In this document: piece after piece, positions 9,252 through 17,338 of the stretch
Numbering within the stretch: position 1 is the stretch's first letter
Layout: each line of letters starts with the position of its first letter
Assembly (NCBI GenBank): GCA_031425695.1
Contig: JANPJV010000153.1
Location: 1 to 39,340, forward strand
DNA: 39,340 bases
Reading direction: 5' to 3'
Source of the DNA: JANPJV01 sp031425695
Lineage (GTDB): Bacteria > Pseudomonadota > Gammaproteobacteria > Xanthomonadales > SZUA-5
The notes under the pieces: model-generated
What the model saw: only the letters and a program-made list of their open reading frames with translations
Told to the model about the DNA's origin: nothing
Databases searched by the model: none
Made by a program: the position numbers and the translations under genes

Positions 9252-10820
9252 GTGTACACCACCGAGGTGATCGGCAAGATCCGCGAGTCCTATCCGATCG
9301 GCTGGATACTCACGGGCCTGGTTGCAGTCAGCTTGCTGGTCTTTTTCGGTACGCGTCGCTGGCGCTTGCCGCGGGAGACACTTCCGACGACCTTCTGGCA
9401 GCGCACGGCAGTCCTCGCCATCTGGGTCGGAGCTGCCACTCTCGGAGCAATCGGCGTCTCCGCTTCGACGAAGGAAACACGCAGCAACCAATACGTCAAC
9501 GAGCTGGCCGGCAACGGCATTTACCAGTTTTTTGCGGCTTATCGGATGGCGTCCCTGGATTACGACCGTTTTTACCGCACGCTGCCACTCGACCAGGCTT
9601 TCCAGGTTCTCCGCCAGGAGCTCGCTACACCCGATGCGCGCTTCCTGAGCGACGACCCCACGGACATCCGCCGGCAGATCAGCAACGCGGCGCCAGAGAA
9701 GAAGCTCAACGTCGTGCTGATCAGCGTGGAGAGCCTGTCAGCGTCCTACTCGGGGACTTTCGGACGGACGCCGAGCCAGACACCGCGACTCGACGCGCTC
9801 ACCGCGGACAGCCTGCTGTTCACGCGTCTGCTTGCCTCCGGCACGCGCACGGTACGCGGCGTCGAGGCGCTGTCGTTGTCGGTGCCGCCAACGCCCGGCG
9901 AATCGATCGTCAAGCGCCCCGGGAATGAGGACCTCTTCAGCCTCGCGAGTGTCTTCAACAGCAAGGGTTACGAATCGAAGTTCCTGTACGGCGGCTTCGG
10001 GGCGTTCGACAACATGAACTACTTCTTCGCGCACAACGGCTACCAGGTGCGTGATCGCTCGGACATCGCGCAGGAAGATATTCATTTCGCCAATATCTGG
10101 GGCGTCGCCGACGAGGACCTCTACAGCCTGGCATTGCGGGAGCTCGACGCCAGCTACGCAAACGGCAAGCCGTTCTTTGCGCATGTGATGACGATTTCGA
10201 ATCACCGCCCCTTCAGCTTCCCGGAAGGGCGCGGACCGTGGCCGCAGGGCTTGCGGGAGAGCGCGGTCCGCTACTCCGATTGGGCAATCGTCGACTTCAT
10301 CGAGCGGGCCAGATCCAAACCCTGGTTTGCCGATACGCTGTTCGTCCTGACGGCCGACCACTGTGGCTCCAGTGCCGGCAAGGCGCAGCTGCCGACCTTC
10401 CGCTACCACATTCCCATGTGGATCTACGCGCCCGCCCATGTCGCACCTGGGCGCGTCGACCGCATGGTCAGCCAGATCGACATCGGCCCGACGATCCTCG
10501 GGCTGCTCGGCATGGACTACGAATCCGAATTCTACGGCCGCGATATTTTTCAGCAGCCGCCGGGCGACGAGCGTGCATTCATTGGCACCTACCAGTTGCT
10601 CGGCTACCTGCACCCGGACGAGCTCGCGCAGCTGAGTCCTGGCCGGCAAGTGCAAGCCGCGTTGCCAGCTTTTGTTCGTGACGCGCCACAACCTCCCATG
10701 TCGCTGGAACCCTTCAACGAACGCAAGGCCATTGCGTTTTATCAAACCGCCAGCCATCGGTTTCAACAGGGACTGATGCGGCGTCCATCTGAGGCCGAAC
10801 CGATCGTTGTGCTGCCCTGA
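9252..10820 (+). CDS. LTA synthase-like sulfatase-family membrane protein, N-terminally truncated
   Basis: This is an alkaline phosphatase/sulfatase superfamily protein related to LtaS and OpgB phosphoglycerol transferases. The remaining part has two membrane spans (about residues 18-33 and 53-70) and an exported catalytic domain with NVVLISVESLSASYSG (metal-binding Glu), the presumed nucleophile region GTRTVRGVEALS, and VLTADHCGSSAG near the C-terminal metal site. Homologs have about five N-terminal spans. Here the homologous frame continues upstream of GTG 9252 as RFNFIAVDYL, and is lost around 9205-9220, where it abuts the eptA remnant. The possible product of 522 residues starts at GTG 9252 and lacks several membrane spans, so its activity is doubtful. 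It converges on the EamA gene 15 bp downstream. Confidence 0.8.
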   Translation: MYTTEVIGKIRESYPIGWILTGLVAVSLLVFFGTRRWRLPRETLPTTFWQRTAVLAIWVGAATLGAIGVSASTKETRSNQYVNELAGNGIYQFFAAYRMASLDYDRFYRTLPLDQAFQVLRQELATPDARFLSDDPTDIRRQISNAAPEKKLNVVLISVESLSASYSGTFGRTPSQTPRLDALTADSLLFTRLLASGTRTVRGVEALSLSVPPTPGESIVKRPGNEDLFSLASVFNSKGYESKFLYGGFGAFDNMNYFFAHNGYQVRDRSDIAQEDIHFANIWGVADEDLYSLALRELDASYANGKPFFAHVMTISNHRPFSFPEGRGPWPQGLRESAVRYSDWAIVDFIERARSKPWFADTLFVLTADHCGSSAGKAQLPTFRYHIPMWIYAPAHVAPGRVDRMVSQIDIGPTILGLLGMDYESEFYGRDIFQQPPGDERAFIGTYQLLGYLHPDELAQLSPGRQVQAALPAFVRDAPQPPMSLEPFNERKAIAFYQTASHRFQQGLMRRPSEAEPIVVLP

Positions 10821-10835
10821 CGAACGCTCCCCGCG

Positions 10836-11228
10836 TCAGCGCTTGAACCCGAGGATCAGAACGCCGAGACCGACCAGCGTGATGCCGAGCCACTCCCGCT
10901 GCGACGGACGTTCATCGAGAAAGACAAAGGCGAATTGCGATGCCGGCCCGACCTTGAGTGCCCTGAAGTAGCAGACCCACGAAATTCCGGTGGCCAGGCC
11001 CGAGAGCACCAAGAAGAGCCAGGTCCTTCCCGACAACGCAAGCGGGTCGCTCCATTTGCCCGTGGCGAAGACGAACAGTGCCAGCACGGCGATGATCACT
11101 GCAGTACGGATCAAAGTCGCGAAATCGGAATCCACGCCCGCGAGGCCGATTTTCGCAAAAATGGCCGTCAGCGCAGCGAACACGGCGGATGCCAAGGCCC
11201 AGTAGATCCACGGCGCTGAACTGGTCAC
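10836..11228 (-). CDS. Short EamA-family membrane protein with internal deletion
   Basis: This 130-residue protein is a single EamA domain (drug/metabolite transporter superfamily), starting MTSSAPWIYWALASAVFAAL with the typical FAKIGLAGVDSDFATLIRT. The usual single-domain member is about 140 residues. After YFRALKVGPASQFA the family normally continues through a hydrophobic helix (a PxDKLS-type segment) before FLDERPSQREWLGI; here the two parts join directly, so about 15 residues, most of one helix, seem to be missing in frame. The protein may be non-functional. It lies between a converging sulfatase gene and the PAP2 gene on the same strand. Confidence 0.75.
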   Translation of the reverse strand: MTSSAPWIYWALASAVFAALTAIFAKIGLAGVDSDFATLIRTAVIIAVLALFVFATGKWSDPLALSGRTWLFLVLSGLATGISWVCYFRALKVGPASQFAFVFLDERPSQREWLGITLVGLGVLILGFKR

Positions 11229-11291
11229 CGGCCGACTCCAGGATCGTAGCCGCGAGCTTTGCGCAGCTGGCCCAGGAATGCTAGATACGAA

Positions 11292-11936
11292 TCAGGCTTC
11301 GATGCTGAATTGCGAGGAATGCCGGTCGAGCACCAACCGGCAGACATTGACCCAGACGAGCCCTACGCATACGCCCGCCAGCACATCGCTCAGGTAGTGC
11401 GCGCCGAGATAGACGCGGCTCAGCGAGACCAGCACGACCATCACCAGCCCGGTCCACAGTGCCCGGCTCCGCCAATGGCCTTGGTGAGCGAGCAGCACCC
11501 CGAGCGTGCCGTAAAGCAAGGTGCTGCCTGCCGTATGTCCGCTCGGGAAGCTGTAGCTCTCCAGCGTTACCAAGGGGTCATCGAAAATTGGGCGGGCGCG
11601 CGCAAATGCCAGCTTCAGCAGCACATTCAACAGCATGCCGCCGCCCAGGGCCAACGCGAGGAACCACAATTGATGCCAACTCCGGAGCCGCGCCAAAATC
11701 GCGGCAACGATCAATCCCATGACAAGAATTCCAAGGGTGTCGTGCCAATGCGTCACCGTCATCATCAGCACAGTGACGCTGTCGGAGACGTGCAAACGCA
11801 TCCACCCGCTGACGGCTCGGTCCATGGCAAGCAGATGGCCTTGGCTTTGCACCTGCCAAGCGATGACTGCGACCAGCGTCACACCCATCACGACCGTCCA
11901 AAGGGACCAGCGTTTGGTCGTTGGAGACATCATCAC
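11292..11936 (-). CDS. PAP2-family membrane phosphatase
   Basis: This is a 214-residue integral membrane phosphatase of the PAP2 superfamily, acting on lipid phosphates such as phosphatidic acid, undecaprenyl pyrophosphate or related substrates at the outer face of the inner membrane. All three catalytic motifs are present: KLAFARARP (motif 1), SFPSGHTAG (motif 2, catalytic His) and SRVYLGAHYLSDVLAG (motif 3). Five to six hydrophobic segments are visible. PAP2 genes often lie beside eptA and dgkA in envelope-modification clusters, which fits the eptA remnant 2 kb away; that functional link is inference. The ATG at 11936 is the first of three Met codons in a row. Confidence 0.9.
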   Translation of the reverse strand: MMMSPTTKRWSLWTVVMGVTLVAVIAWQVQSQGHLLAMDRAVSGWMRLHVSDSVTVLMMTVTHWHDTLGILVMGLIVAAILARLRSWHQLWFLALALGGGMLLNVLLKLAFARARPIFDDPLVTLESYSFPSGHTAGSTLLYGTLGVLLAHQGHWRSRALWTGLVMVVLVSLSRVYLGAHYLSDVLAGVCVGLVWVNVCRLVLDRHSSQFSIEA

Positions 11937-12032
11937 CGGCGTCCTGCGAGTGGGCGCAGGACTTTAGCTACAGCCCGTCCGAGAAATGTCGGGCTCGGTA
12001 GTTGACCCAACTAAAGGTCGTCCCCGGGGCCG

Positions 12033-12044
12033 CGGTTGCAACCG
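12033..12044. promoter_or_regulatory. Perfect 12-bp palindrome upstream of the His-rich gene
   Basis: The sequence cggttgcaaccg is a perfect palindrome about 90 bases upstream of the His-rich protein start and about 100 bases upstream of the divergent PAP2 gene. It may be an operator for either gene. It does not resemble a canonical Zur box, and no regulator gene lies nearby. Confidence 0.25.
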
Positions 12045-12133
12045 ATGCATGCTGTCCACTCGTACTTATTCATGCTTGGCCAACGGACCTTGATCGCCGC
12101 GTAGATTTTGACCGTCCAGGATTGATCCCGAGA

Positions 12134-12655
12134 GTGCGTAGTAGCCATCCCATCCGCGGCTCCAGGCTCACCCGGCTGATTGCCGTGCTTGTCGCTTGCG
12201 TGCTGACCGTGCAGGGAATTGCGGCGGCGATCGAGCGCGTCTGGATGCCGGCGCACACGCATCTGTCCAGTGTCGATCAACACCCGCAGGTGCCTGCGCA
12301 GCACGACGCGCACGAATCGAAGGCGCACCACGATCATGACCATCACGAGGCGCACGAGGAGCACGAGGCGGCGACGGCGGTCCCCGCCGTTGGGCACTCA
12401 CATCAGCATGCGTCTGCCTTGCCACATCATCACGATCAGCTGCAGCCGGATGTGATCCTGGTCGATGACGATACGCAGGACACCGCTGGCGGCAGCGCAT
12501 CCAAATCGCTGTTAGATGTGTTCGACGTCCCAACGAACCCACGCGCGAAACCTGGTCTGCCCCCGCCCGCTGGCGCCATCGTGCACGCGAGTGGCCGCTA
12601 CCGTTTCGCTGGTTGTAGCAGGCCGGAGCGCCCGCCGAGATCGTCACCGGTCTGA
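12134..12655 (+). CDS. Exported His-rich protein, probable metal binding
   Basis: With GTG 12134 as start the product has 173 residues. It has a signal-type N-terminus (RGSRLTRLIAVLVACVLTVQ GIAAA as basic stretch plus hydrophobic core), then a very His/Glu/Asp-rich segment (HDAHESKAHHDHDHHEAHEE, HSHQHASALPHHHDQ) and a Pro-rich end. Such segments bind zinc, cobalt or nickel weakly, and in this setting suggest a periplasmic metal buffer. TTG 12122, or a still longer frame from TTG 12002, are alternative starts; homology cannot decide and no clear ribosome binding site is seen. A TonB receptor gene follows 220 bp downstream on the same strand. I know of no named family. Confidence 0.65.
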   Translation: MRSSHPIRGSRLTRLIAVLVACVLTVQGIAAAIERVWMPAHTHLSSVDQHPQVPAQHDAHESKAHHDHDHHEAHEEHEAATAVPAVGHSHQHASALPHHHDQLQPDVILVDDDTQDTAGGSASKSLLDVFDVPTNPRAKPGLPPPAGAIVHASGRYRFAGCSRPERPPRSSPV

Positions 12656-12740
12656 ACCAGGGCAGGGTCAAACTCTCCGTGGGGCAAATGGGCGGTTGCG
12701 CGCTTTAATCCGGCGCCAGGCGTTCGTGCCCTACGTTATC

Positions 12741-12773
12741 CGCGCGGTTCCTCTGCGATTGTGAGGCCGCGCG
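12741..12773 (+). other. Hairpin upstream of the TonB receptor gene
   Basis: In the 221-bp gap before the TonB receptor gene, cgcgcgg-tt-cctc (12741-12753) pairs with gagg-ccgcgcg (12763-12773), an 11-bp stem with a TT bulge and a 9-base loop. No T-run follows. It could end the upstream His-rich transcript or structure the receptor's leader. No B12-box or other riboswitch signature was found nearby. Confidence 0.25.
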
Positions 12774-12876
12774 CCTGTCTGCGGTTCCGACCCGTTCGCC
12801 CCTGCATCACTCGGGCCGCGCCTTGCTGCGCGTCGATTCGTCCGTGGCGTCGAGAGACGCTTGATCGGAGAAACTC

Positions 12877-14970
12877 ATGTTCCTATTCAACCTTTCGGTA
12901 GCTGCAACTACGCGGCTGCGTATCACCATCGTGCTGCTGTCGGCGCTCTCTTCCCCGGCGGCAGTCAGCGCGAGCGTCGCTGAAGATGACGGCATGCAAG
13001 CGAAGGCGCTCGATTCAGTGATCGTGATCGGCCGCCGCGCGAATCTGGTCGGCGAGGCCGTGTCGGCTTCGGAGGGCAGTGTCAGCCAAACCGAAATCAG
13101 CGCGCGTCCCCTGCTGCGCAGCGGCGATCTGTTGGAGTTCGTTCCTGGCCTCGTTGCGACCCAACATTCGGGCAGCGGCAAGGCGAATCAGTACTTCCTG
13201 CGCGGCTTCAATCTGGACCACGGCACCGATTTCGCGACGTTCGTCGATGCCATGCCGGTCAATATGCGCACGCATGGCCATGGCCAAGGCTGGACCGATC
13301 TCAATTTCCTTATCCCGGAGACGGTCGAGGAGTTGCGCTATCGCAAGGGCACCTACTACGCCGATGTCGGCGATTTCTCCTCTGCCGGATCAGCGCGTTT
13401 TAGTCTTGCCGACAGCCTGCCGCAAAAGTTGCTGGCGCTCGAGTTCGGTGAATATGGTCACGCGCGTGGTGTCAGCGTGGGCTCGGCGCCACTTGCTGCC
13501 GGCGAGCTCCTATGGGGTGCGGAGTTGCAGCGTTTCGATGGACCATGGACAGACATCGAAGAAGACGTCGACAAACGCAATCTGCTGCTGCGCTACAGCA
13601 GCGAGCTCGGTACCGGTCGCGGCCATCTGTCGCTCATGGCCTATGAAAACGAATGGCGCTCGCCAGACCAGGTTCCGCAGCGTGCAGTTGACTCCGGGCT
13701 CATCTCGGAACTTGGCTCGATCGACACCACCGTTGGGGGCAAGACCTCGCGCTACAGTCTTTCCGCCGGGTGGATCGGTACTGCCTTCAATGGCGAGCTG
13801 TCTGCCGCCGCGTACCTGATCAACTCGGAGCTCGATCTGTTTTCGAATTTCACCTATTTGCTCGATGACCCGGTCAACGGCGACCAGTTCGATCAGGTCG
13901 ATGATCGCCAGCTCTACGGCTTTGAGATTGCACAGCAATGGGATGCCGGTCGCAGCCGCTGGCGCGTGGGATTGGACGGCCGTTTCGACGACATCGAAAC
14001 GGTCGGCCTGTTTCGCACGCGGGCCCGTGAGCGCTTGTCGACCGTTCGCGAAGATGCGGTCGACGAAGGCAGCCTCGGGTTGCATGTCGGGCACGAGTTC
14101 CGCTTCAGCGAGGAGTTGCGCAGTTATCTCGGCGTGCGCCACGACTACTACGATTTTTCAGTCGATGCGCGCAGCGAGCCTTTGAACTCTGGTGATGCCA
14201 GCGACTCGGCAACGACGGCGAAGCTCAGCCTGATCTATCAGCCCTTCGATGCGCTCGAGCTTTACGCGAGCGCAGGCCAGGGATTTCATTCCAACGACGC
14301 ACGCGGCACTACCATCCAAGTCGACCCGGTCACTGGAGAGCCGGCCGACGCGGTCGATGCGCTGGTCGATTCGCTCGGCAGCGAGCTCGGGGTGCGCGCG
14401 CACTTCAATGACCAGTTCCAGGCCACGCTGGCGCTGTGGAGCTTGCGCATAGATTCGGAACTGCTGTTCGTCGGCGATGCGGGCGGGACTGAAGCCAGCC
14501 GCCCGAGTCAGCGCGACGGCCTCGAGCTCGGTCTGTACTGGTTCGGTAGCGGCAATCTGAGTGCAGAGGTTGAAGCCGCCTGGACCCGCGCCCGGTTTAG
14601 CGACACGGACCCCGCGGGCGACCACATCCCCGGCAGCATTCCGCTCGTATTGAGCGCTAGCGTGACCGCGCGCAGCGATACCGGCTGGCTGGCAACCTTG
14701 CGTTTGCGTCACTTCGGGGCTTTTCCCCTGATCGAGGACGACAGTGTCGAATCTGATGGGTCGACTCTGGTCAACCTGCGACTGGGGCGCGAATGGGAAC
14801 GCTTCGGGCTGTATGTCGACCTGCTCAACGCGCTCGACAGCGACGATCACGATGTCGATTACTTTTACGCCTCGCGCCTGCCCGGCGAGCCCGCAGGCGG
14901 CATCGAGGACATCCACTTCCACGCCTTCCAGCCGCGCTCGGTGCGGGTCAGCGTCCAGCATCGCTTCTGA
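12877..14970 (+). CDS. TonB-dependent outer membrane receptor (probable metal uptake)
   Basis: This is a 697-residue TonB-dependent receptor. It has a signal peptide ending near AVSASVAE, a TonB box (ALDSVIVIGRR, about residues 44-54), a plug domain with LLEFVPGLVATQHSGSG and QYFLRGFNLDHGTDF, and a long beta-barrel ending RSVRVSVQHRF with the usual terminal Phe. The plug carries HGHGQGW, and near the end IEDIHFHAFQPRS, both with histidines. A GGAG lies about seven bases before ATG 12877. Position after a His-rich exported protein and opposite a czc operon suggests a zinc, cobalt or nickel substrate, but the ligand cannot be fixed from sequence. It resembles the siderophore receptor group only in general plan. 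Confidence 0.9.
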   Translation: MFLFNLSVAATTRLRITIVLLSALSSPAAVSASVAEDDGMQAKALDSVIVIGRRANLVGEAVSASEGSVSQTEISARPLLRSGDLLEFVPGLVATQHSGSGKANQYFLRGFNLDHGTDFATFVDAMPVNMRTHGHGQGWTDLNFLIPETVEELRYRKGTYYADVGDFSSAGSARFSLADSLPQKLLALEFGEYGHARGVSVGSAPLAAGELLWGAELQRFDGPWTDIEEDVDKRNLLLRYSSELGTGRGHLSLMAYENEWRSPDQVPQRAVDSGLISELGSIDTTVGGKTSRYSLSAGWIGTAFNGELSAAAYLINSELDLFSNFTYLLDDPVNGDQFDQVDDRQLYGFEIAQQWDAGRSRWRVGLDGRFDDIETVGLFRTRARERLSTVREDAVDEGSLGLHVGHEFRFSEELRSYLGVRHDYYDFSVDARSEPLNSGDASDSATTAKLSLIYQPFDALELYASAGQGFHSNDARGTTIQVDPVTGEPADAVDALVDSLGSELGVRAHFNDQFQATLALWSLRIDSELLFVGDAGGTEASRPSQRDGLELGLYWFGSGNLSAEVEAAWTRARFSDTDPAGDHIPGSIPLVLSASVTARSDTGWLATLRLRHFGAFPLIEDDSVESDGSTLVNLRLGREWERFGLYVDLLNALDSDDHDVDYFYASRLPGEPAGGIEDIHFHAFQPRSVRVSVQHRF

Positions 14971-14994
14971 GGCCAGACCCTTTCGTGGTCTCGC

Positions 14995-15031
14995 GGCCCT
15001 GCGCAGGTCTAGCCATGACTTGCGCAGGGCC
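14995..15031 (+). terminator. Strong hairpin after the TonB receptor gene
   Basis: A 15-bp stem, ggccctgcgcaggtc (14995-15009) with gacttgcgcagggcc (15017-15031), has one G-U pair and a 7-base loop, and starts 24 bases after the receptor stop. No T-run follows, so it may be a Rho-independent-like stop without a U tract, or an mRNA-protecting 3' hairpin. Confidence 0.45.
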
Positions 15032-15091
15032 ACGCGCCGATTGGCGCCGCACCTCGCGCAACGCTGAGGGGGGAGCCGCTGCTTACTGACG

Positions 15092-15232
15092 CTAGTCCCT
15101 AACCCCGGCGAATTGATCGAGGGTCACGGGCTGTACGCATGGGTGCGATCTACCGAAGCGCGGCGCCAACTCGACGCGTTCGAATGCCCGCTCGACTGCG
15201 AGCTGGAACTGACGAAGCTGCGCGGCGTTCAT
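15092..15232 (-). CDS. Doubtful 46-aa ORF
   Basis: In the 321-bp gap between the TonB receptor gene and the MFS gene, a 46-residue frame starts MNAAQLRQFQLAVERAFERV and contains RFGRSHPCVQPV. The start looks like an amphipathic helix, but no ribosome binding site or known family is evident. It lies downstream of the MFS gene on the same strand. It may be a small real gene, a fragment, or chance. Apart from this frame and the hairpin at 14995-15031 I see nothing in the gap. Confidence 0.15.
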   Translation of the reverse strand: MNAAQLRQFQLAVERAFERVELAPRFGRSHPCVQPVTLDQFAGVRD

Positions 15233-15291
15233 GGCGCAGGAGCGCGATGAGCGCGCGGGATGCACGTTGGATGCGGAATTAAGTACGTGAC

Positions 15292-16620
15292 TCAGCGGTC
15301 GGGCCAGCGCGTGTGCAGGTCGTCGATCACGAATGCGTGCGCGTGGTTGTGTCCGGCGACAAGGTGTGGATGGTCGGGCGCCAAGTCGGCATGCTCGTGC
15401 GCGATTTCGACGGGGTCGGCGGAAGGCCAGAAGCGCCAGGCCAGCAGCAAGCCGAGCAGCGCCAATGCACTGAGTGCCCACAGGCTGGGGGCGATGCCGA
15501 GCTTCGCAGCTACCCAACCGGCGATCGGATAGGTGATCAACCAGCAGACATGCGACAGCGAGAATTGCGCGGCGAACAACGCGGGTCGGTCCGCCTCCGA
15601 CGACGAACGCCGCAGCAACCGGCCACCGGGTGTGACGAGCGCGGCGTAGCTCAAGCCCAGCACATACCAGCCGATCAGCATCGTCCACCAGTGCGGCTGT
15701 CCATCGAGAAGCGGCCACAAGAGCCCCAGAACGATCAGGCTGATGGTGTGCACAATCCCGGCGACCAGCATCACGGCGCGGTCTGCGATCCGTTCGAGCA
15801 GCCTTGGGAGCGCAAAGGCGGCGGTCATGGATCCCGCCCCGAACGCGGCCAGGACCAGCGCGACGTCGCGCTCGGCGCCGGCAAACTCGCCGCGCACGAT
15901 GATCACGGTGTTGACGATCACCATCGCGCTGCCGGCAGCTGCGGTGAGCGTGAGGGCCAGCAAGCCACGCAGGCGCGGAGTGGCGAGGTAGATCTGCATG
16001 CCGCGCCCCAGCTTGCGGCGAAACGGGAGTGTCGGCCCCGGCGCGGCTGGCGCTTTGGGCAAGGCGACCGAGACCACCAGCAGCGCCGATCCCAGGAAGC
16101 CTACGGCGGTACCGAGGAACAGGCCGTGGTAGCTGATGACCGCCAGCAGCAGCGCGGCCAGCGCCGGGCTGAGCAGGTTCTCGAGGTCATAAGCGAGGCG
16201 CGACAGCGATAGCGCCTTGGTGTAATCGGCCTCCTGCTTCAGCACGTCGGGAATGGTCGCCTGAAAGGTCGGCGTGAATGCGGCCGAGCAACTTTGCAGT
16301 ACGAAAATCAGCACATAGATCTGCCAGATCTGATCGACGAAGGGCAGCAGCAACACCACCGCGAGCCGCCCGATATCGAGCGCTACCAGCAAGGTGCGCC
16401 GACTCACCAGGTTCGCGTAAGCGCCCGCGATCGGCGCCACCACGACATAGGCCACCATTTTCAGCGCCAACGCGGTACCCAGCACCGCGCCCGCATTGCT
16501 TCCCGCCAGATCGAAGGCGAGCAGCCCGAGCGCGACAGTCGCCAGCCCCGTGCCGACCAGGGCGACCATCTGCGCCAGGAACAGGTGCCGGTAGGTCCGG
16601 TTTGCCAGAACGTCGAACAT
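15292..16620 (-). CDS. MFS transporter with His-rich C-terminal tail (NreB-like, putative metal efflux)
   Basis: This is a 442-residue major facilitator superfamily carrier with about 12 hydrophobic segments, starting MFDVLANRTYRHLFLAQMVA. The loop between helices 2 and 3 is PIAGAYANLVSRRTLLVALD, typical of MFS motif A. After the last helix (LLGLLLAWRFWPS) comes a soluble His-rich tail (EIAHEHADLAPDHPHL, VAGHNHAHAF). Nickel exporters NreB/NrsD have a similar MFS body plus His-rich tail, so efflux of nickel, cobalt or zinc is likely but inferred. It is the last gene of the minus-strand czc operon, 60 bp after the anchor protein gene. A different substrate remains possible, since many MFS proteins share this fold. 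Confidence 0.8.
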   Translation of the reverse strand: MFDVLANRTYRHLFLAQMVALVGTGLATVALGLLAFDLAGSNAGAVLGTALALKMVAYVVVAPIAGAYANLVSRRTLLVALDIGRLAVVLLLPFVDQIWQIYVLIFVLQSCSAAFTPTFQATIPDVLKQEADYTKALSLSRLAYDLENLLSPALAALLLAVISYHGLFLGTAVGFLGSALLVVSVALPKAPAAPGPTLPFRRKLGRGMQIYLATPRLRGLLALTLTAAAGSAMVIVNTVIIVRGEFAGAERDVALVLAAFGAGSMTAAFALPRLLERIADRAVMLVAGIVHTISLIVLGLLWPLLDGQPHWWTMLIGWYVLGLSYAALVTPGGRLLRRSSSEADRPALFAAQFSLSHVCWLITYPIAGWVAAKLGIAPSLWALSALALLGLLLAWRFWPSADPVEIAHEHADLAPDHPHLVAGHNHAHAFVIDDLHTRWPDR

Positions 16621-16680
16621 CGAGACCCTCGCGAATTCAGTGCATGCGCTTATTCGTACGTGCCCACCGTCTCGCTCGGG

Positions 16681-17325
16681 TCAAGGATGCCCGGGGAAGT
16701 ACAGCTTTTCCTGGAAGCCGGCGACTTCGAGCTCGACCGTGACCGGCTCGGGCGTCTTATTGAGCCAATACCAGCCGTGAACACCGTCGAAAGGCGCGGT
16801 GAGGGTTCCCGCCGCCTCGGTCCGTCCAGGATCGATCCAATAGCTCGTGTATTCGTCCTTGGCGGCGCCGGTGCGCTCGCCATGCAGGTCGGAGCTGACC
16901 GGGCCGGTGGCGGTCCAGTGAAAAACCATGCCGTCGCCGGCCTGCATCGGTGCCTTGATTTCGCCGCCTTTGCCGGGCGCCAGCTCCAACGTCAACCGAT
17001 CGGAGCGATAAGCGCGTTCGCGCTGGCTGACGGCGCCCGACTCAATTGGCTTGACCGGTTGCCCGACCGCGTCGAGCTCGGCCGCAGCCGGTTGCGCCAC
17101 GGCTGGTTCCGCGCTTGCGGCCGGTTGCGCTGCCGCGGGCTGTTCCGCCTCACCCGAGGTTGCCAAGGCGTCCAGTCCGAGACGCGCCCCGATACCGGTG
17201 GGGTCGATGCCGTACTCAGCGGGAAGCACGATGGTAAGCAGGATCAGACCGGCCACGGCGATGGCGCCGGCGATCGATTTCGCCAGGCGCGCGCTGGACG
17301 GCACGGTCGTGGATTGAGCGGTCAT
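16681..17325 (-). CDS. Single-span membrane anchor protein of the czc operon
   Basis: The 214-residue product starts at ATG 17325, with GAGG eight bases upstream. It has one N-terminal membrane helix (SIAGAIAVAGLILLTIVLPA), an Ala/Pro/Glu-rich linker and an exported globular domain containing DGMVFHWTATGPVSSDLHGE, APFDGVHGWYWLNKTPEPV and the end EKLYFPGHP. I recognise this as the family usually annotated 'transmembrane anchor protein', regularly found next to HupE-like and CzcA genes in proteobacteria; its role is not established. The repeated His and Trp residues could bind metal. The gene starts 13 bp after the HupE-like gene stops, indicating one operon. An upstream in-frame ATG at 17346 lacks a good ribosome binding site. 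Confidence 0.75.
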   Translation of the reverse strand: MTAQSTTVPSSARLAKSIAGAIAVAGLILLTIVLPAEYGIDPTGIGARLGLDALATSGEAEQPAAAQPAASAEPAVAQPAAAELDAVGQPVKPIESGAVSQRERAYRSDRLTLELAPGKGGEIKAPMQAGDGMVFHWTATGPVSSDLHGERTGAAKDEYTSYWIDPGRTEAAGTLTAPFDGVHGWYWLNKTPEPVTVELEVAGFQEKLYFPGHP

Positions 17326-17338
17326 GGTAATCCTCGGA

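Noticed and set aside
11940..12130. Zur box upstream of the His-rich gene
   Set aside because: No site with the AT-rich dyad of known Zur boxes is visible; the only palindrome there is GC-rich.
12656..12876. Possible cobalamin riboswitch before the TonB receptor
   Set aside because: No B12-box-like conserved core was found, only a plain GC hairpin.
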